64,000 nt of DNA, taken from assembly GCF_020544405.1 (NCBI RefSeq), contig NZ_CP065410.1, positions 3,100,001 through 3,164,000 on the forward strand, in the 5' to 3' direction. Position numbers and translations under genes: made by a program. Below the pieces are notes generated by a model. It searched no databases, had not been told where the DNA came from, and saw only the letters and a list, made by a program, of their open reading frames with translations. Shown here one piece after another: positions 7,586-16,642 of the stretch; within the stretch, counting starts at the first letter, position 1; the number at the start of each line of letters is the position of its first letter. The DNA is from Pseudomonas sp. IAC-BECa141. Lineage in GTDB: Bacteria > Pseudomonadota > Gammaproteobacteria > Pseudomonadales > Pseudomonadaceae.

Positions 7586-8569
7586 GTGCGCGCCATGGTT
7601 CTGCACTCGCCCGGACAGCCGCTGCAACGGGAAGAACGTCCGGTTCCCGTTCCCGGCGAACGGCAACTGTTGATCAAAGTCCTGGCCTGCGGTGTGTGCC
7701 GTACCGATTTGCACCTGTTGGACGGCGAACTGCCGCAAGCCGTGCTGCCTCGGGTGCCGGGGCATGAAATCGTCGGTGAAGTCACCGCTGTGGGTAGCGA
7801 CGTCGCCTCTGAGTGGATCGGACGACGGGTCGGTGTTCCCTGGCTGGGCTGGACCTGTGGCAAATGCTCGTTCTGTCGATCGGGCCGAGAAAACCTCTGC
7901 GATCAGGCGCAGTTCACCGGCTGCCAACTGGACGGCGGCTACGCCGAGTACACCGTTGCCGATCCGCGATTCTGCTTCCCGATTCCCGATGCCCTGAGCG
8001 ATCTGCAGGCCGCGCCCCTGCTGTGTGCCGGACTGATCGGCTTTCGTGCGTTGCAAATGGCCCGTGACGCCCGCCACCTCGGTCTCTACGGGTTTGGCGC
8101 GGCAGCCCACCTGGCGATCCAGATCGCCCGGGGCCGCCACCAACAGGTGTACGCCTTCACCCGGCCCGAGGATCACGAAAGCCAGGCCTATGCCCGCAAG
8201 CTGGGGGCCGTATGGGCCGGCCCTTCGGATCAACTGCCGCCTCATCCGCTGGATGCCGGCCTGATTTTCGCTCCGGTCGGCGCGCTGGTGCCTCTGGCGC
8301 TGTCGGCAACAGTCAAGGGCGGTTGCGTGATCTGCGCCGGAATTCACATGAGCGACATCCCCGCTTTCCCCTATCGTCTGCTCTGGGGCGAACGCATCCT
8401 GCGCTCGGTTGCAAACCTGACCCGTGAGGACGGCACTGCGTTTTTCGCCGAGCTGCAACACACGTCAGTGCACTGCGACGTCACCCGGTTTGCGCTGGAT
8501 GAGGCCAATCAGGCCTTGGCCTGTTTGCGCAGTGGTCGGTTCAACGGCGCCATCGTGCTCACTCCCTGA
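7586..8569 (+). CDS. Zinc-dependent medium-chain alcohol dehydrogenase
   Basis: 327 residues of the MDR fold. Catalytic zinc ligands lie in ACGVCRTDLH (about residue 35) and PGHEIVGEV (about 60). The structural zinc loop is CGKCSFCRSGRENLC (about 90-105), and the Rossmann segment LGLYGFGAAAHLAIQIA follows. It oxidises alcohols or reduces aldehydes with NAD(P), probably as an electron sink. The GTG at 7586 has GGAG seven bases upstream; an in-frame ATG follows three codons later. It starts 24 bp after the FNR-like gene on the same strand, so co-transcription under oxygen control is likely. Its 3' end abuts a truncated thioesterase remnant on the other strand. Confidence 0.9.
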   Translation: MRAMVLHSPGQPLQREERPVPVPGERQLLIKVLACGVCRTDLHLLDGELPQAVLPRVPGHEIVGEVTAVGSDVASEWIGRRVGVPWLGWTCGKCSFCRSGRENLCDQAQFTGCQLDGGYAEYTVADPRFCFPIPDALSDLQAAPLLCAGLIGFRALQMARDARHLGLYGFGAAAHLAIQIARGRHQQVYAFTRPEDHESQAYARKLGAVWAGPSDQLPPHPLDAGLIFAPVGALVPLALSATVKGGCVICAGIHMSDIPAFPYRLLWGERILRSVANLTREDGTAFFAELQHTSVHCDVTRFALDEANQALACLRSGRFNGAIVLTP

Positions 8570-8693
8570 TGCTTGATCGACCACATTGTTGACGTGACCA
8601 CAGGCATCGTTGTCATGCCAACGCGTAGTGATCTGGTTGAATAGTGATCTGGGTGAAGTTGCGGTAGCTGGCACCAGACCGCGGATCGCTCAT
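8570..8693 (-). pseudogene. Remnant of acyl-CoA thioesterase (4HBT family) N-terminus
   Basis: An ATG at 8693 overlaps the stop codon of the upstream Fe-alcohol dehydrogenase (TGATG). The first frame reads MSDPRSGASYRNFTQIT and then soon stops. The next frame gives TTRWHDNDACGHVNNVV, the diagnostic start of hotdog thioesterases (R-W-x-D-x-D-x-x-G-H-V-N-N). The break is a tandem duplication: 8657-8642 and 8641-8626 are adjacent 16-base repeats with 15 of 16 identical bases. Removing one copy restores a continuous N-terminus. Homology ends right after VNNVV near 8580, where the alcohol dehydrogenase 3' end begins, so most of the gene is missing. Confidence 0.75.
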
Positions 8694-9856
8694 CACCAAG
8701 CCGCCCTGTAAATGGCCAAAGCATCGTCATGGCTGACTTCGCGCGGATTGTTCACCAACAGTCGTTGCTGCAGCATCGCGTCACTGGCCAATTGTTCGAG
8801 GCAATTCCCGGGGACGTTGATATCACGCAGGCGAGCCGGCAGGCCGCAGCGCTGCGTCAGTTGCTCCAGTTCCGTAATCATCTGCTCGGCGAGGCTGCTG
8901 CGATCACCTGCCTGCAACCGGTCCCCAAGCAATGGCGCGGCAAGTTCGGCGTAATCCGCTTGGGCCATGGGCAGGTTGAAACGCAGAACGTGCGGCAGCA
9001 CTAACGCATTGGACAAGCCGTGGGGAATATGGAAGTGCCCGCCCAGCGGATAAGCCAGGGCATGCACTGCAGCAACCGGTGCGTTGGCAAACGCCTGCCC
9101 GGCAAGGCAGGCACCGAGCAGCATGGCCTGACGTGCAGCGAGATGACCGCCGTTATGTACCGCTTGATCAAGGTTCGTCGCCAGCAGTCGCAACGCCTCG
9201 CGAGCGAGCAGGCTGGACAGCGGGTTGCGTTTGATTTTGCTGGTGTAAGCCTCGATGGCGTGGACCATCGCATCGATACCCGTAGCGGCCGTGACCTGTG
9301 GTGGCAGCCCCAGGGTGCAGACGGCGTCGAGGATGGCGAGATCCGGCAGCAGCAATGACGAAACGATGCCCATTTTGCTGGTTTCGCCGGTGGTGACGAT
9401 GGCGATCGGCGTGACTTCCGAACCGGTGCCCGCCGTGGTCGGCACCTGAATCAACGACAGGCGCCTGCCCTTGGCCTGATCGACGCCGTACAACTGGTTA
9501 AGTGTCTGGGCATTGTCGGGATGGGCGAGCAACGCGACCAGTTTGGCGACGTCCATCGAGCTGCCGCCACCGAAACCGACAATCAGGTCGGCACCGATAT
9601 GCCGGGCGCGCTCGACCGCCGCCAGTACGCAGTTTTCATGGGGGTCGGCGGATACATCACTGAAAATCGCCACAGCGACTTTCGCAGTACTGAACCCTGG
9701 CAGCAGGTCGTCAAGTAAACCGAGCCGGGCAATTCCCGGATCGGTGACGATCAAAACGCGCCGGGCACCGCGTTCCCGGCACAGGTTGGCGAGTCGTTGC
9801 ACCGCGCCGGCTTCGCAGAGAATCTGCGCGGCGGTGGCAAAGCTGAAGGACTGCAT
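8693..9856 (-). CDS. Iron-containing (group III) alcohol dehydrogenase
   Basis: A 387-residue Fe-ADH. NAD-binding GFGGGSSMDVAK lies near residue 97, PTTAGTGSEVTP near 140, and metal ligands in GIDAMVHAIEAY and HALAYPLGGHFHIPHG. ATG 9856 is chosen over the GTG six bases upstream because AAGGA then sits at proper distance. Likely NAD-dependent interconversion of an alcohol or hydroxyacid with the aldehyde or ketone. It is third in an operon with 3-hydroxyacyl-CoA and acyl-CoA dehydrogenases, 37 bp after the latter, suggesting entry of an alcohol-derived acyl chain. Its stop overlaps the start of the broken thioesterase. Confidence 0.9.
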   Translation of the reverse strand: MQSFSFATAAQILCEAGAVQRLANLCRERGARRVLIVTDPGIARLGLLDDLLPGFSTAKVAVAIFSDVSADPHENCVLAAVERARHIGADLIVGFGGGSSMDVAKLVALLAHPDNAQTLNQLYGVDQAKGRRLSLIQVPTTAGTGSEVTPIAIVTTGETSKMGIVSSLLLPDLAILDAVCTLGLPPQVTAATGIDAMVHAIEAYTSKIKRNPLSSLLAREALRLLATNLDQAVHNGGHLAARQAMLLGACLAGQAFANAPVAAVHALAYPLGGHFHIPHGLSNALVLPHVLRFNLPMAQADYAELAAPLLGDRLQAGDRSSLAEQMITELEQLTQRCGLPARLRDINVPGNCLEQLASDAMLQQRLLVNNPREVSHDDALAIYRAAW

Positions 9857-9893
9857 CGACACGATTCCTTGTTTTTATGAGTGACAGGCCTGA

Positions 9894-11663
9894 TCAGGCG
9901 TTGAAATCGCCGGCCGCAATTGCCATCAGGCAATTCGCTCCGCCCAGTAACGCTTCGCGATGAGCGCCGGCGCGGGGCAGCAGACGTCGCCAATAGAAGT
10001 CAGCAGTGTGCAATTTGGTTTGATAAAACTCACGATCAGGACTTCCTTGCGACAAGGCCTGCTGCGCGCAGACAGCAGCCTGCAGCCAAAGAGCGGCCAG
10101 CAGGACGTATGCCGAGTAGGCAAGAAAATCCACCGACACCGCGCCGATTTCCTGCGGATCGCGCTGACAGGCTTCGATGACCGAGGTGCCGAGTGCGCGC
10201 CATTCGGTCAAGCGCAGGCTGACTACCCGGGCCATTTCCTGCAGCGTTTCATGGGATTGGGCGGTATCAAGCCCTGTTGCCAATTCATCGATCAGCGCAT
10301 CGAGCTCGGCACCGCCGTCGGCCAGCAGTTTGCGGCGTATCAGATCCAGCGCCTGGATACCGTTGGTGCCTTCGTAGAGTTGAGTGATGCGGCTATCGCG
10401 CATTAACTGCTCCATGCCCCACTCGCGGATATAGCCGTGTCCGCCATAGAGCTGCACGCCAAGGCTGGCGACTTCCTGCCCCACGTCGGTAAAGAACGCT
10501 TTGACAATCGGAATCAGCAGCGCTGCACGGCGCTTCGCCGCGTTATGTTCCTCGCCCATTCCCCCTTCCTGGTCCAGCTGCCGCGCGGTATAGGCAGCGA
10601 GCATCCGGCAACCTTCAGTCAGCGCTTTTTGCGTCAACAGCATGCGGCGCACGTCGGGATGAACAATGATCGGATCGGCGGCCTGATCAGGCGCGACCGC
10701 ACCGGCCAGGGAGCGGGACTGTAAACGCTCACGGGCGTAGCTCAGGCCACCCTGAAACGCCGCTTCGGCAATACCCAGGCCTTGCAGGCCCACCTGGAAA
10801 CGCGCGTCATTCATCATGGTGAACATGCAGGCCAATCCCTGATTCGCCTCACCAACCAGCCAGCCTTGCGCACCGTCGAAATTCATCACGCACGTCGAGG
10901 TGCCCTTGATGCCCATCTTGTGTTCCAGCGCACCGCAACCAAGACTGTTGCGCTGGCCATCGGGCAGAATTTTCGGCACAAGAAACAGGCTGATCCCCCT
11001 CACCCCCGGCGGCGCGCTCGGCAGACGGGCGAGTACCAGGTGGATGATGTTATCGGTCAGATCCTGCTCGCCACCGCTGATGAAAATCTTGGTACCCGTG
11101 ACCCGGTAACTGCCATCACCTTCAGGCTGAGCACGGGTGCGCAACAGGGCCAGATCGGTGCCGGCATGAGGTTCGGTGAGGCACATGGTTCCGGTCCATT
11201 CACCGCTGACCATTTTCGCCAGATAGGCTTGTTTGAGCGCCGGGCTGCCGTGTCGATGCACGGCCAGCACCGCGCTTTCAGTCAGACCTGAGTAAATGCG
11301 AAAGGCCAGGGAAGCCGACATCAGCATTTCGTGAAAACATGCCGCAACCATCTGCGGCACGCCCTGCCCCCCGAACGCCAGCGGCCCGGTCATGCTGGCC
11401 CAACCGTTAGCAACGTATTGTCGATACGCCTGGCGAAACCCTCGTGGCGTGCTGACTTCACGGCCATGCATCTGACAGCCCTGCTCGTCACTGTTGCGAT
11501 TGAGCGGAGCGATGACTTCGCCGGCAAAACGCGCCGCCTCCTCGAGGATGCCATCAATCGTGTCGCGGTCGAGCTCAGTGCGCATTTGCTGACAATGTTC
11601 AGTGACGTTGAACAGTTCGTGCAAAACAAAGCGCATTTCACGCAGTGGCGCCTGGTAAGTCAT
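9894..11663 (-). CDS. Acyl-CoA dehydrogenase, long (~590-residue) subfamily
   Basis: 589 residues, longer than the ~380 of classical ACADs. An N-terminal extension is followed by the FAD/substrate segment WTGTMCLTEPHAGTDLALLR (about 155-175), the middle beta domain, and the helical C-domain with LYGGHGYIREWGMEQLMRDS including the usual catalytic region. A further ~130-residue C-terminal domain is typical of the DmdC/FadE-like group (3-methylmercaptopropionyl-CoA dehydrogenase family annotation is common). ATG 11663 has GGAGG seven bases upstream. It overlaps the preceding 3-hydroxyacyl-CoA dehydrogenase by four bases (ATGA), implying translational coupling. The substrate chain cannot be told from sequence. 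Confidence 0.9.
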   Translation of the reverse strand: MTYQAPLREMRFVLHELFNVTEHCQQMRTELDRDTIDGILEEAARFAGEVIAPLNRNSDEQGCQMHGREVSTPRGFRQAYRQYVANGWASMTGPLAFGGQGVPQMVAACFHEMLMSASLAFRIYSGLTESAVLAVHRHGSPALKQAYLAKMVSGEWTGTMCLTEPHAGTDLALLRTRAQPEGDGSYRVTGTKIFISGGEQDLTDNIIHLVLARLPSAPPGVRGISLFLVPKILPDGQRNSLGCGALEHKMGIKGTSTCVMNFDGAQGWLVGEANQGLACMFTMMNDARFQVGLQGLGIAEAAFQGGLSYARERLQSRSLAGAVAPDQAADPIIVHPDVRRMLLTQKALTEGCRMLAAYTARQLDQEGGMGEEHNAAKRRAALLIPIVKAFFTDVGQEVASLGVQLYGGHGYIREWGMEQLMRDSRITQLYEGTNGIQALDLIRRKLLADGGAELDALIDELATGLDTAQSHETLQEMARVVSLRLTEWRALGTSVIEACQRDPQEIGAVSVDFLAYSAYVLLAALWLQAAVCAQQALSQGSPDREFYQTKLHTADFYWRRLLPRAGAHREALLGGANCLMAIAAGDFNA

Positions 11664-12898
11664 ACCTCACCCTCCTGGACATTGAAGAAGTGCCTGCCGT
11701 CAGCAATCAATTGGCGGATCAGCGCTGCCGGTCGCCAGCACTCACCGAACAGGCTTTGCAAATGTTCGAGCCGTGCGGCAATCAGGGGTAAACCTTGTGC
11801 GTCAGCCCAGCGCATCGGGCCACCTGCGTCCTTGGGAAACCCGTAACCGTTGAGCCAGACTTGATCGATGTCATGGCTGTTGGCAGCGATCTTTTCTTCG
11901 AGGATTTTCGCGCCCTCATTGATCAAGGCCAGCAGGCAGCGCTCGAGGATTTCCTGTTTGGAGATCTCGCGGCGGCGATAACCCAGCCCATGAGAGATTT
12001 CGAGCACCAGCGCGTCGACCTGAGGATCGTGTTCGGCGTGACGGCTGTCCTCCGGGTAGCTGTAGTAGCCATGGCCGGTTTTCTGACCGAAGCGGCCAAG
12101 GTCGCACAGCGCGTTATCAACCTGTACCAAAGGTGCCTCCATGCCCTCCCCGGCCAGTTGCCGCGCGCGCCACTCCAGATCGATACCGACCACGTCATAC
12201 ATGCGGAACGGGCCCATGGCGAAACCGAATTGCTGCAATACCGCATCGACCTGATGGGGCAATGCGCCCTCAAGCAACAGCTTGCGCGCTTCGGCCACGT
12301 AGCTGGCGAGCATGCGATTACCGATGAAGCCGGGACAGTTCCCTGCGACGACCACAACCTTGCCGATCCGCTCGCCCAGCCTGCACGCAGCATCGAGCAC
12401 CGCGTTGTCGGTGCGTGCACCACGGATGACTTCCAGCAGCTTCATGACGTGCGCCGGGCTGAAGAAATGCAGTCCCAATACTTGCTGCGGGCGAGCCGTG
12501 ACGGCGGCAATGGCGTCGATGTCCAGCGCTGACGTATTACTGGCCAGAATGGCCTGCGGCTTGAGTTGGCGGTCGAGTGCGCGAAAGATTTCCTGTTTGA
12601 GCTCAAGGCTCTCGTACACCGCTTCGATCACCAGATCGACCTCGGCCAGCGCCGCATAATCGTGAACGGCCTGGACACGCTGGCGGTTGGCTTCAGCCTC
12701 AGGCTGGCTGATGCGCTGCTTGACGACCTGCTGCGACCAGATCTGCTCGATCGTACTCAACCCTGCGTCGAGAGTCGGTGTATTGCTGTCCAGCCAAAGC
12801 ACTGGCAGTCCGGCGCTGGCCAGGCTGATGACGATGCCGCGACCCATGGTGCCGGCACCAATGACAGCAACCTGTCTGATATCCAAAGAGGTACTCAC
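11660..12898 (-). CDS. 3-hydroxyacyl-CoA dehydrogenase
   Basis: Two-domain 3HCDH: NAD-binding VAVIGAGTMGRGIV at the N-terminus, the catalytic His region LGLHFFSPAHVMKLLEVI, then two C-terminal 3HCDH repeats ending in the KDAGGPMRWAD element. No enoyl-CoA hydratase domain is fused, unlike FadB. A GTG at 12898 has GGAG seven bases upstream; the ATG at 12904 is also in frame but too close to that site. It is first in the operon with the ACAD and Fe-ADH and is divergent from a LysR regulator. No thiolase or hydratase is nearby, so the pathway must borrow these from elsewhere. Confidence 0.9.
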   Translation of the reverse strand: MSTSLDIRQVAVIGAGTMGRGIVISLASAGLPVLWLDSNTPTLDAGLSTIEQIWSQQVVKQRISQPEAEANRQRVQAVHDYAALAEVDLVIEAVYESLELKQEIFRALDRQLKPQAILASNTSALDIDAIAAVTARPQQVLGLHFFSPAHVMKLLEVIRGARTDNAVLDAACRLGERIGKVVVVAGNCPGFIGNRMLASYVAEARKLLLEGALPHQVDAVLQQFGFAMGPFRMYDVVGIDLEWRARQLAGEGMEAPLVQVDNALCDLGRFGQKTGHGYYSYPEDSRHAEHDPQVDALVLEISHGLGYRRREISKQEILERCLLALINEGAKILEEKIAANSHDIDQVWLNGYGFPKDAGGPMRWADAQGLPLIAARLEHLQSLFGECWRPAALIRQLIADGRHFFNVQEGEV

Positions 12899-12973
12899 AC
12901 GCATGCTCCAGAGACGAAAAGAACAGCCGCCACCCTAAGCACGCATCAGATATTTTTGAAATTTAGATTAACC

Positions 12974-12993
12974 ATGGAATATATTTTTCCCAT
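12974..12993. promoter_or_regulatory. Possible LysR operator
   Basis: An imperfect AT-rich inverted repeat, ATGGAA...TTCCCAT, between the divergent LysR and hydroxyacyl-CoA dehydrogenase genes. It overlaps candidate start codons of the LysR gene, so it would suit autorepression. Evidence is pattern only. Confidence 0.3.
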
Positions 12994-13891
12994 GAATATG
13001 TCGAACTTTGATCTGAATCTATTGCGCGTCCTTGACATGCTGTTGCGCGAGCAAAATGTCTCGCGCGCAGCTGAGCGGCTGGCATTGACGCAACCTACGG
13101 TCAGCAATGCACTGGCGCGGTTGCGTGACCTGCTTGACGATCCGCTGCTGGTGCGTGTCGGCCGTCGCATGTGCCCGACGCCTCGCGCACTCGCCCTCGA
13201 AGGGCCAATTCGCGCGGCACTCGGGCAAATTGAGCAGACGCTGGCTATCGGCGATGTCTTCCAGCCGCTGCTCAGCCACCGCCAGTTGCGCATTGCGTTG
13301 ACCGATTTTGTCGAACAGCTGTGCATGCCACCCTTGCTGGCGCATCTGCAGACAGCGGCGCCGCACCTGCGCATCGACGTTGTGCACCTGGCACCCAATC
13401 TGCCGGCCGATGCGCTGGACCGCGGCGATCTGGACATGGTGCTCGGGCGCTTCAACGAGCTGCCGGCGAGGTTCACCCGGCAACTTTGGCGCCGGGAAAC
13501 GTTGCGGGTTGCCGTGCGCCGCAATCATCCGCAGGTCAACCACTCTCTGGATCTTCAAACCTTCTTGCGGTTGCGCCACCTCTGGGTGCACGGCGGGCAA
13601 ACCCGCGGAATGGTCGATCAATGGCTGGCCGAGCAGAATCTGCAACGACAGATCGTGTACACCACACCCAATTACTTGCAGGCCGCGCACCTTGTAGCAG
13701 CCACCGACCTCTGCGTTGTCCTGCCCACTCAGCTCGCCCAGCAGTTCGCCGAATTGCTGCCACTGGACTTGCATGATCTGCCGTTTGCGCTGGATCCGTT
13801 CGAACTGGATCTGGTGTATCTGAGCCATCGCCAACATGACCCGGCGCTGGCCTGGCTGTCGGAGCAGATCCTCGCCATCGCGCAGCCTTGA
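12992..13891 (+). CDS. LysR-family transcriptional regulator
   Basis: A 299-residue LTTR: the HTH at about 20-45 includes RAAERLALTQPTVSNALARL, followed by a periplasmic-binding-like effector domain. I chose the ATG at 12992 (MNMSNFDLNLLRV) because LTTRs of this NodD/SyrM-like class start with FDLNLLRV; ATG 12974 and 12998 are alternatives and none has a clear ribosome site. It is divergent from the acyl-CoA operon by about 90 bp and 102 bp upstream of the alkyl sulfatase. It could control either. Confidence 0.88.
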   Translation: MNMSNFDLNLLRVLDMLLREQNVSRAAERLALTQPTVSNALARLRDLLDDPLLVRVGRRMCPTPRALALEGPIRAALGQIEQTLAIGDVFQPLLSHRQLRIALTDFVEQLCMPPLLAHLQTAAPHLRIDVVHLAPNLPADALDRGDLDMVLGRFNELPARFTRQLWRRETLRVAVRRNHPQVNHSLDLQTFLRLRHLWVHGGQTRGMVDQWLAEQNLQRQIVYTTPNYLQAAHLVAATDLCVVLPTQLAQQFAELLPLDLHDLPFALDPFELDLVYLSHRQHDPALAWLSEQILAIAQP

Positions 13892-13993
13892 AAGCATCGA
13901 AAAATGAGATGGCCACCATGCCGCTCTGGTATTGGCTGCGCTTTGGCAGGCTACTTAGAGTGATTGGCCCTCAACAATAACAAGGAACACCCC

Positions 13994-15955
13994 ATGCGTT
14001 TGCGACCCTCATTGCTGGCACTGGCCGTGCTTGCACCGTTGTCCGGCCTGGCAGCTACGCCAGCCAAGGATGCAACGGCCATCACCCTCGACAGCAACGC
14101 GCAATGGCTGCAACGTCTGCCATTTGCCGACCGTAGTGATTTCGAGGCCGCGAACCGTGGCCTGATCGAGCGTTATGACGCAGTGGTCAGCAACGGCGCG
14201 GGCAACAGTGTCTGGGACCCAGGTCAATACGCGTTTCTCAACAACGCTGACGCGCCTGGCACGGTCAATCCGAGTCTGTGGCGGATCGCCCGACTCAACA
14301 GCATCGCGGGGCTCTTCAAGGTCACCGAAGGCATTTATCAGATCCGCGGCCTGGACCTGGCGAACATGACTATTGTCGAGGGCGACAGCGGGCTGATCGT
14401 GATGGATCCGCTGCTGTCGGTCGAGACGGCAAAAGCTGGCATGGCGCTGTATTTCAAACACCGACCGCGCAAACCGGTCAACACAGTGATTTACACCCAT
14501 CCGCACGTCGATCATTTTGGCGGCGTGCGCGGGGTGATCGATGAGGCCGACGTCAAGGCGGGCAAGGTTCAGGTCATTGCACCGCAGGGGTTTTTCGAGC
14601 ACGCCATCGGTGAAAACGTATTGGCCGGGCCGGCGATGAAGCGTCGCGCCCAATACATGTACGGCGCCGCGTTGCCGCGCAGTGAGCGCGGTCAGGTGGA
14701 TGCGGGCCTGGGCAAAGGAATTCCGGCCAACGCCACCATCAGCCTCATCGCCCCCACACGGGAAATCACCCAGCCGCTGGAACGGCTGACACTGGACGGC
14801 ATTGAGGCCGAGTTCCAGCTCACCCCCGGCACCGAAGCCCCAGCAGAAATGAACATCTATTTTCCAGGATTCAAGGCATTGTGCATGGCCGAAAACGCCA
14901 CGCACGTTCAGCACAACGTGCTGACCTTGCGTGGCGCGTTGGTACGTGACCCGAAAATCTGGGCACATTATCTCGATCAGTCATTACGCCAATACGGTGA
15001 TCAGGCGCAGGTCGTTTTCGCCCAGCATCACTGGCCGACCTGGGGTGGCCAGCAAATACGCGACTACCTGGCCGATCAACGTGACATGTACGCTTTCATC
15101 GACAGCCAGACGCTGCGCCTGATCAACCAGGGCCTGACGCCAATGGAAATCGCGGCGACCCTGACAAGTCTGCCGCCGCAATTGGCGAGCAAGTGGTATA
15201 GCCGTGACTACTACGGCTCGTTGAGCCACAACGTACGCGCGGTCTACCAGCGTTACATGGGGTTCTATGACGGTAATCCCGCCAATCTCGACCCGCTGAC
15301 GCCACGCGATGCCGGCAAGCGTTACGTGGCGGCCATGGGCGGTGCCGATCAGGTACTCAAGCAAGCGCATACCGCGTTCGACGCAGGCGACTATCGCTGG
15401 GTGGCGCAGTTGGTCAACCACTTGGTGTTTGCCGAACCGGACAACGTTCAGGCGCGACAACTGCAGGCCGACGCGCTGGAACAATTGGGTTATCAAAGCG
15501 AAAACGCCACATGGCGCAATGCCTACCTCAGCGGCGCACAGGAATTGCGCGATGGCGTAGCTGCCGCAAGCGGTGCCGGTGGCAACGCCGATGACATGGT
15601 GCGTGCCCTCACACCCACCCTGTTTTTTGATTACCTGGCGGTGCGCATTGATGCGTTCAAGGCCGCTGACCGCGACCTGACCATCAACTGGCGCTTTACC
15701 GACCTGAACGAGGATTACGCCCTGACCCTGCGCAACGGTGTATTGACCCACCGTGACCGAACCCGCCACGAGCACGCCGATGTCGAGGTCAGCATGGCCA
15801 AGTCAACGCTCGACCGCATTGCCCTCAAGCAGACCGGTTTTCTCAAGGAAGCCACCCTGGGCGACATTTCCATTCATGGCGAACGTTTGAAGTTTTTGCA
15901 GTTCATGGGCGGTCTCGACGAAGCGGATGCGCGATTCAACATCGTCACCCCTTGA
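13994..15955 (+). CDS. SdsA1-like alkyl sulfatase (MBL fold, secreted)
   Basis: A 653-residue precursor. A signal peptide (RPSLLALAVLAPLSGLAATP) is followed by a metallo-beta-lactamase domain with zinc motif THPHVDHFGG near residue 168, further metal ligands around AENATHVQHN, an alkyl-sulfatase dimerisation region (YYGSLSHNVRAVYQRYMGFY) and a C-terminal SCP2-like domain (ALTPTLFFDYLAVRID). Family members hydrolyse primary alkyl sulfates such as SDS to alcohol and sulfate in the periplasm. ATG 13994 has AGGA seven bases upstream. The released fatty alcohol would suit the neighbouring Fe-ADH/ACAD operon, which is a contextual inference. Confidence 0.92.
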   Translation: MRLRPSLLALAVLAPLSGLAATPAKDATAITLDSNAQWLQRLPFADRSDFEAANRGLIERYDAVVSNGAGNSVWDPGQYAFLNNADAPGTVNPSLWRIARLNSIAGLFKVTEGIYQIRGLDLANMTIVEGDSGLIVMDPLLSVETAKAGMALYFKHRPRKPVNTVIYTHPHVDHFGGVRGVIDEADVKAGKVQVIAPQGFFEHAIGENVLAGPAMKRRAQYMYGAALPRSERGQVDAGLGKGIPANATISLIAPTREITQPLERLTLDGIEAEFQLTPGTEAPAEMNIYFPGFKALCMAENATHVQHNVLTLRGALVRDPKIWAHYLDQSLRQYGDQAQVVFAQHHWPTWGGQQIRDYLADQRDMYAFIDSQTLRLINQGLTPMEIAATLTSLPPQLASKWYSRDYYGSLSHNVRAVYQRYMGFYDGNPANLDPLTPRDAGKRYVAAMGGADQVLKQAHTAFDAGDYRWVAQLVNHLVFAEPDNVQARQLQADALEQLGYQSENATWRNAYLSGAQELRDGVAAASGAGGNADDMVRALTPTLFFDYLAVRIDAFKAADRDLTINWRFTDLNEDYALTLRNGVLTHRDRTRHEHADVEVSMAKSTLDRIALKQTGFLKEATLGDISIHGERLKFLQFMGGLDEADARFNIVTP

Positions 15956-15972
15956 ATAGGCCGAGCGGTGTG

Positions 15973-16266
15973 TCAATCACCGCTCAACAATCCCGCCACG
16001 CCAATGACTGCCATGACACATACACCAGCGCCGAGGCTCAATATCGAACCCGGCGCCGGCATTGCACGCTCCGCCTCCAGCATCGCCAGGCCCTGACGAT
16101 ATCGCCGTCCGGGCTGACACATCATGACCAGCACCGGCACCATTGCGACGGCGGACTGCAGCCAATCGCCCGCCCGGAACGCCAGCACCGCTACGACCAG
16201 CAGCGAGACGGTCGTGCGTCGCCACGCCAGCTCAGTGCGTTCGGCCTGCAAGCCTGGATCAACCAT
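15973..16266 (-). CDS. DUF202 small membrane protein
   Basis: 97 residues. The N-terminal DPGLQAERTELAWRRTTVSL is the DUF202 signature, followed by three hydrophobic segments. It overlaps the end of the upstream YidH-like gene by eight bases and so is the last gene of the minus-strand envelope operon. DUF202 proteins are inner-membrane proteins of unknown function, often encoded as YidH-YidG pairs as here. Confidence 0.88.
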   Translation of the reverse strand: MVDPGLQAERTELAWRRTTVSLLVVAVLAFRAGDWLQSAVAMVPVLVMMCQPGRRYRQGLAMLEAERAMPAPGSILSLGAGVCVMAVIGVAGLLSGD

Positions 16267-16642
16267 GCCAACGCGGCCACAACACTACCGCGAGCATCAA
16301 CGCCGCAAAGACGCAAGCGAGAGTCAACAAGGGCACCAACGTCGGCAGTGGCAGCGCCCGGCCCTGTCGCAATGCTCGCTCCACGCGCAGCCAGCGCAAG
16401 CAAGCCCCCGAACTGATCAACAGGCTTACGAGCATCAGGCTCAGCGCCATGCCCATGCGCAATGGCGGCGCGAAGGCGTTCACCGCCAGGGCTTCGACTG
16501 CGATGCCCCCTCCGAGCAATGCCAGGGAGGTGCGCATCCAGGCAAGAAAGGTTCGCTCGTTGGCTAATGTAAAGCGTGGGTCCGGCGGCTCGCCCTCGCC
16601 CAGCAACCGCTCGGTCCAGCAACGGGTTGATCGCTCGCTCAT
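16259..16642 (-). CDS. YidH-like DUF202 inner-membrane protein
   Basis: 127 residues with DPRFTLANERTFLAWMRTSLALLGGG, a strong YidH/DUF202 hallmark (N-E-R-T-F-L-A-W-x-R-T), and three transmembrane segments. ATG 16642 has GGAG seven bases upstream and overlaps the DUF1329 stop by one base, so expression is coupled. Function is unknown. It is paired with the shorter DUF202 protein downstream. Confidence 0.88.
   Translation of the reverse strand: MSERSTRCWTERLLGEGEPPDPRFTLANERTFLAWMRTSLALLGGGIAVEALAVNAFAPPLRMGMALSLMLVSLLISSGACLRWLRVERALRQGRALPLPTLVPLLTLACVFAALMLAVVLWPRWHG

Noticed and set aside
7025..8461. 478-codon antisense frame across the FNR-like and alcohol dehydrogenase genes
   Set aside because: It crosses two clear plus-strand genes and shows no recognisable motif; a typical high-GC shadow.
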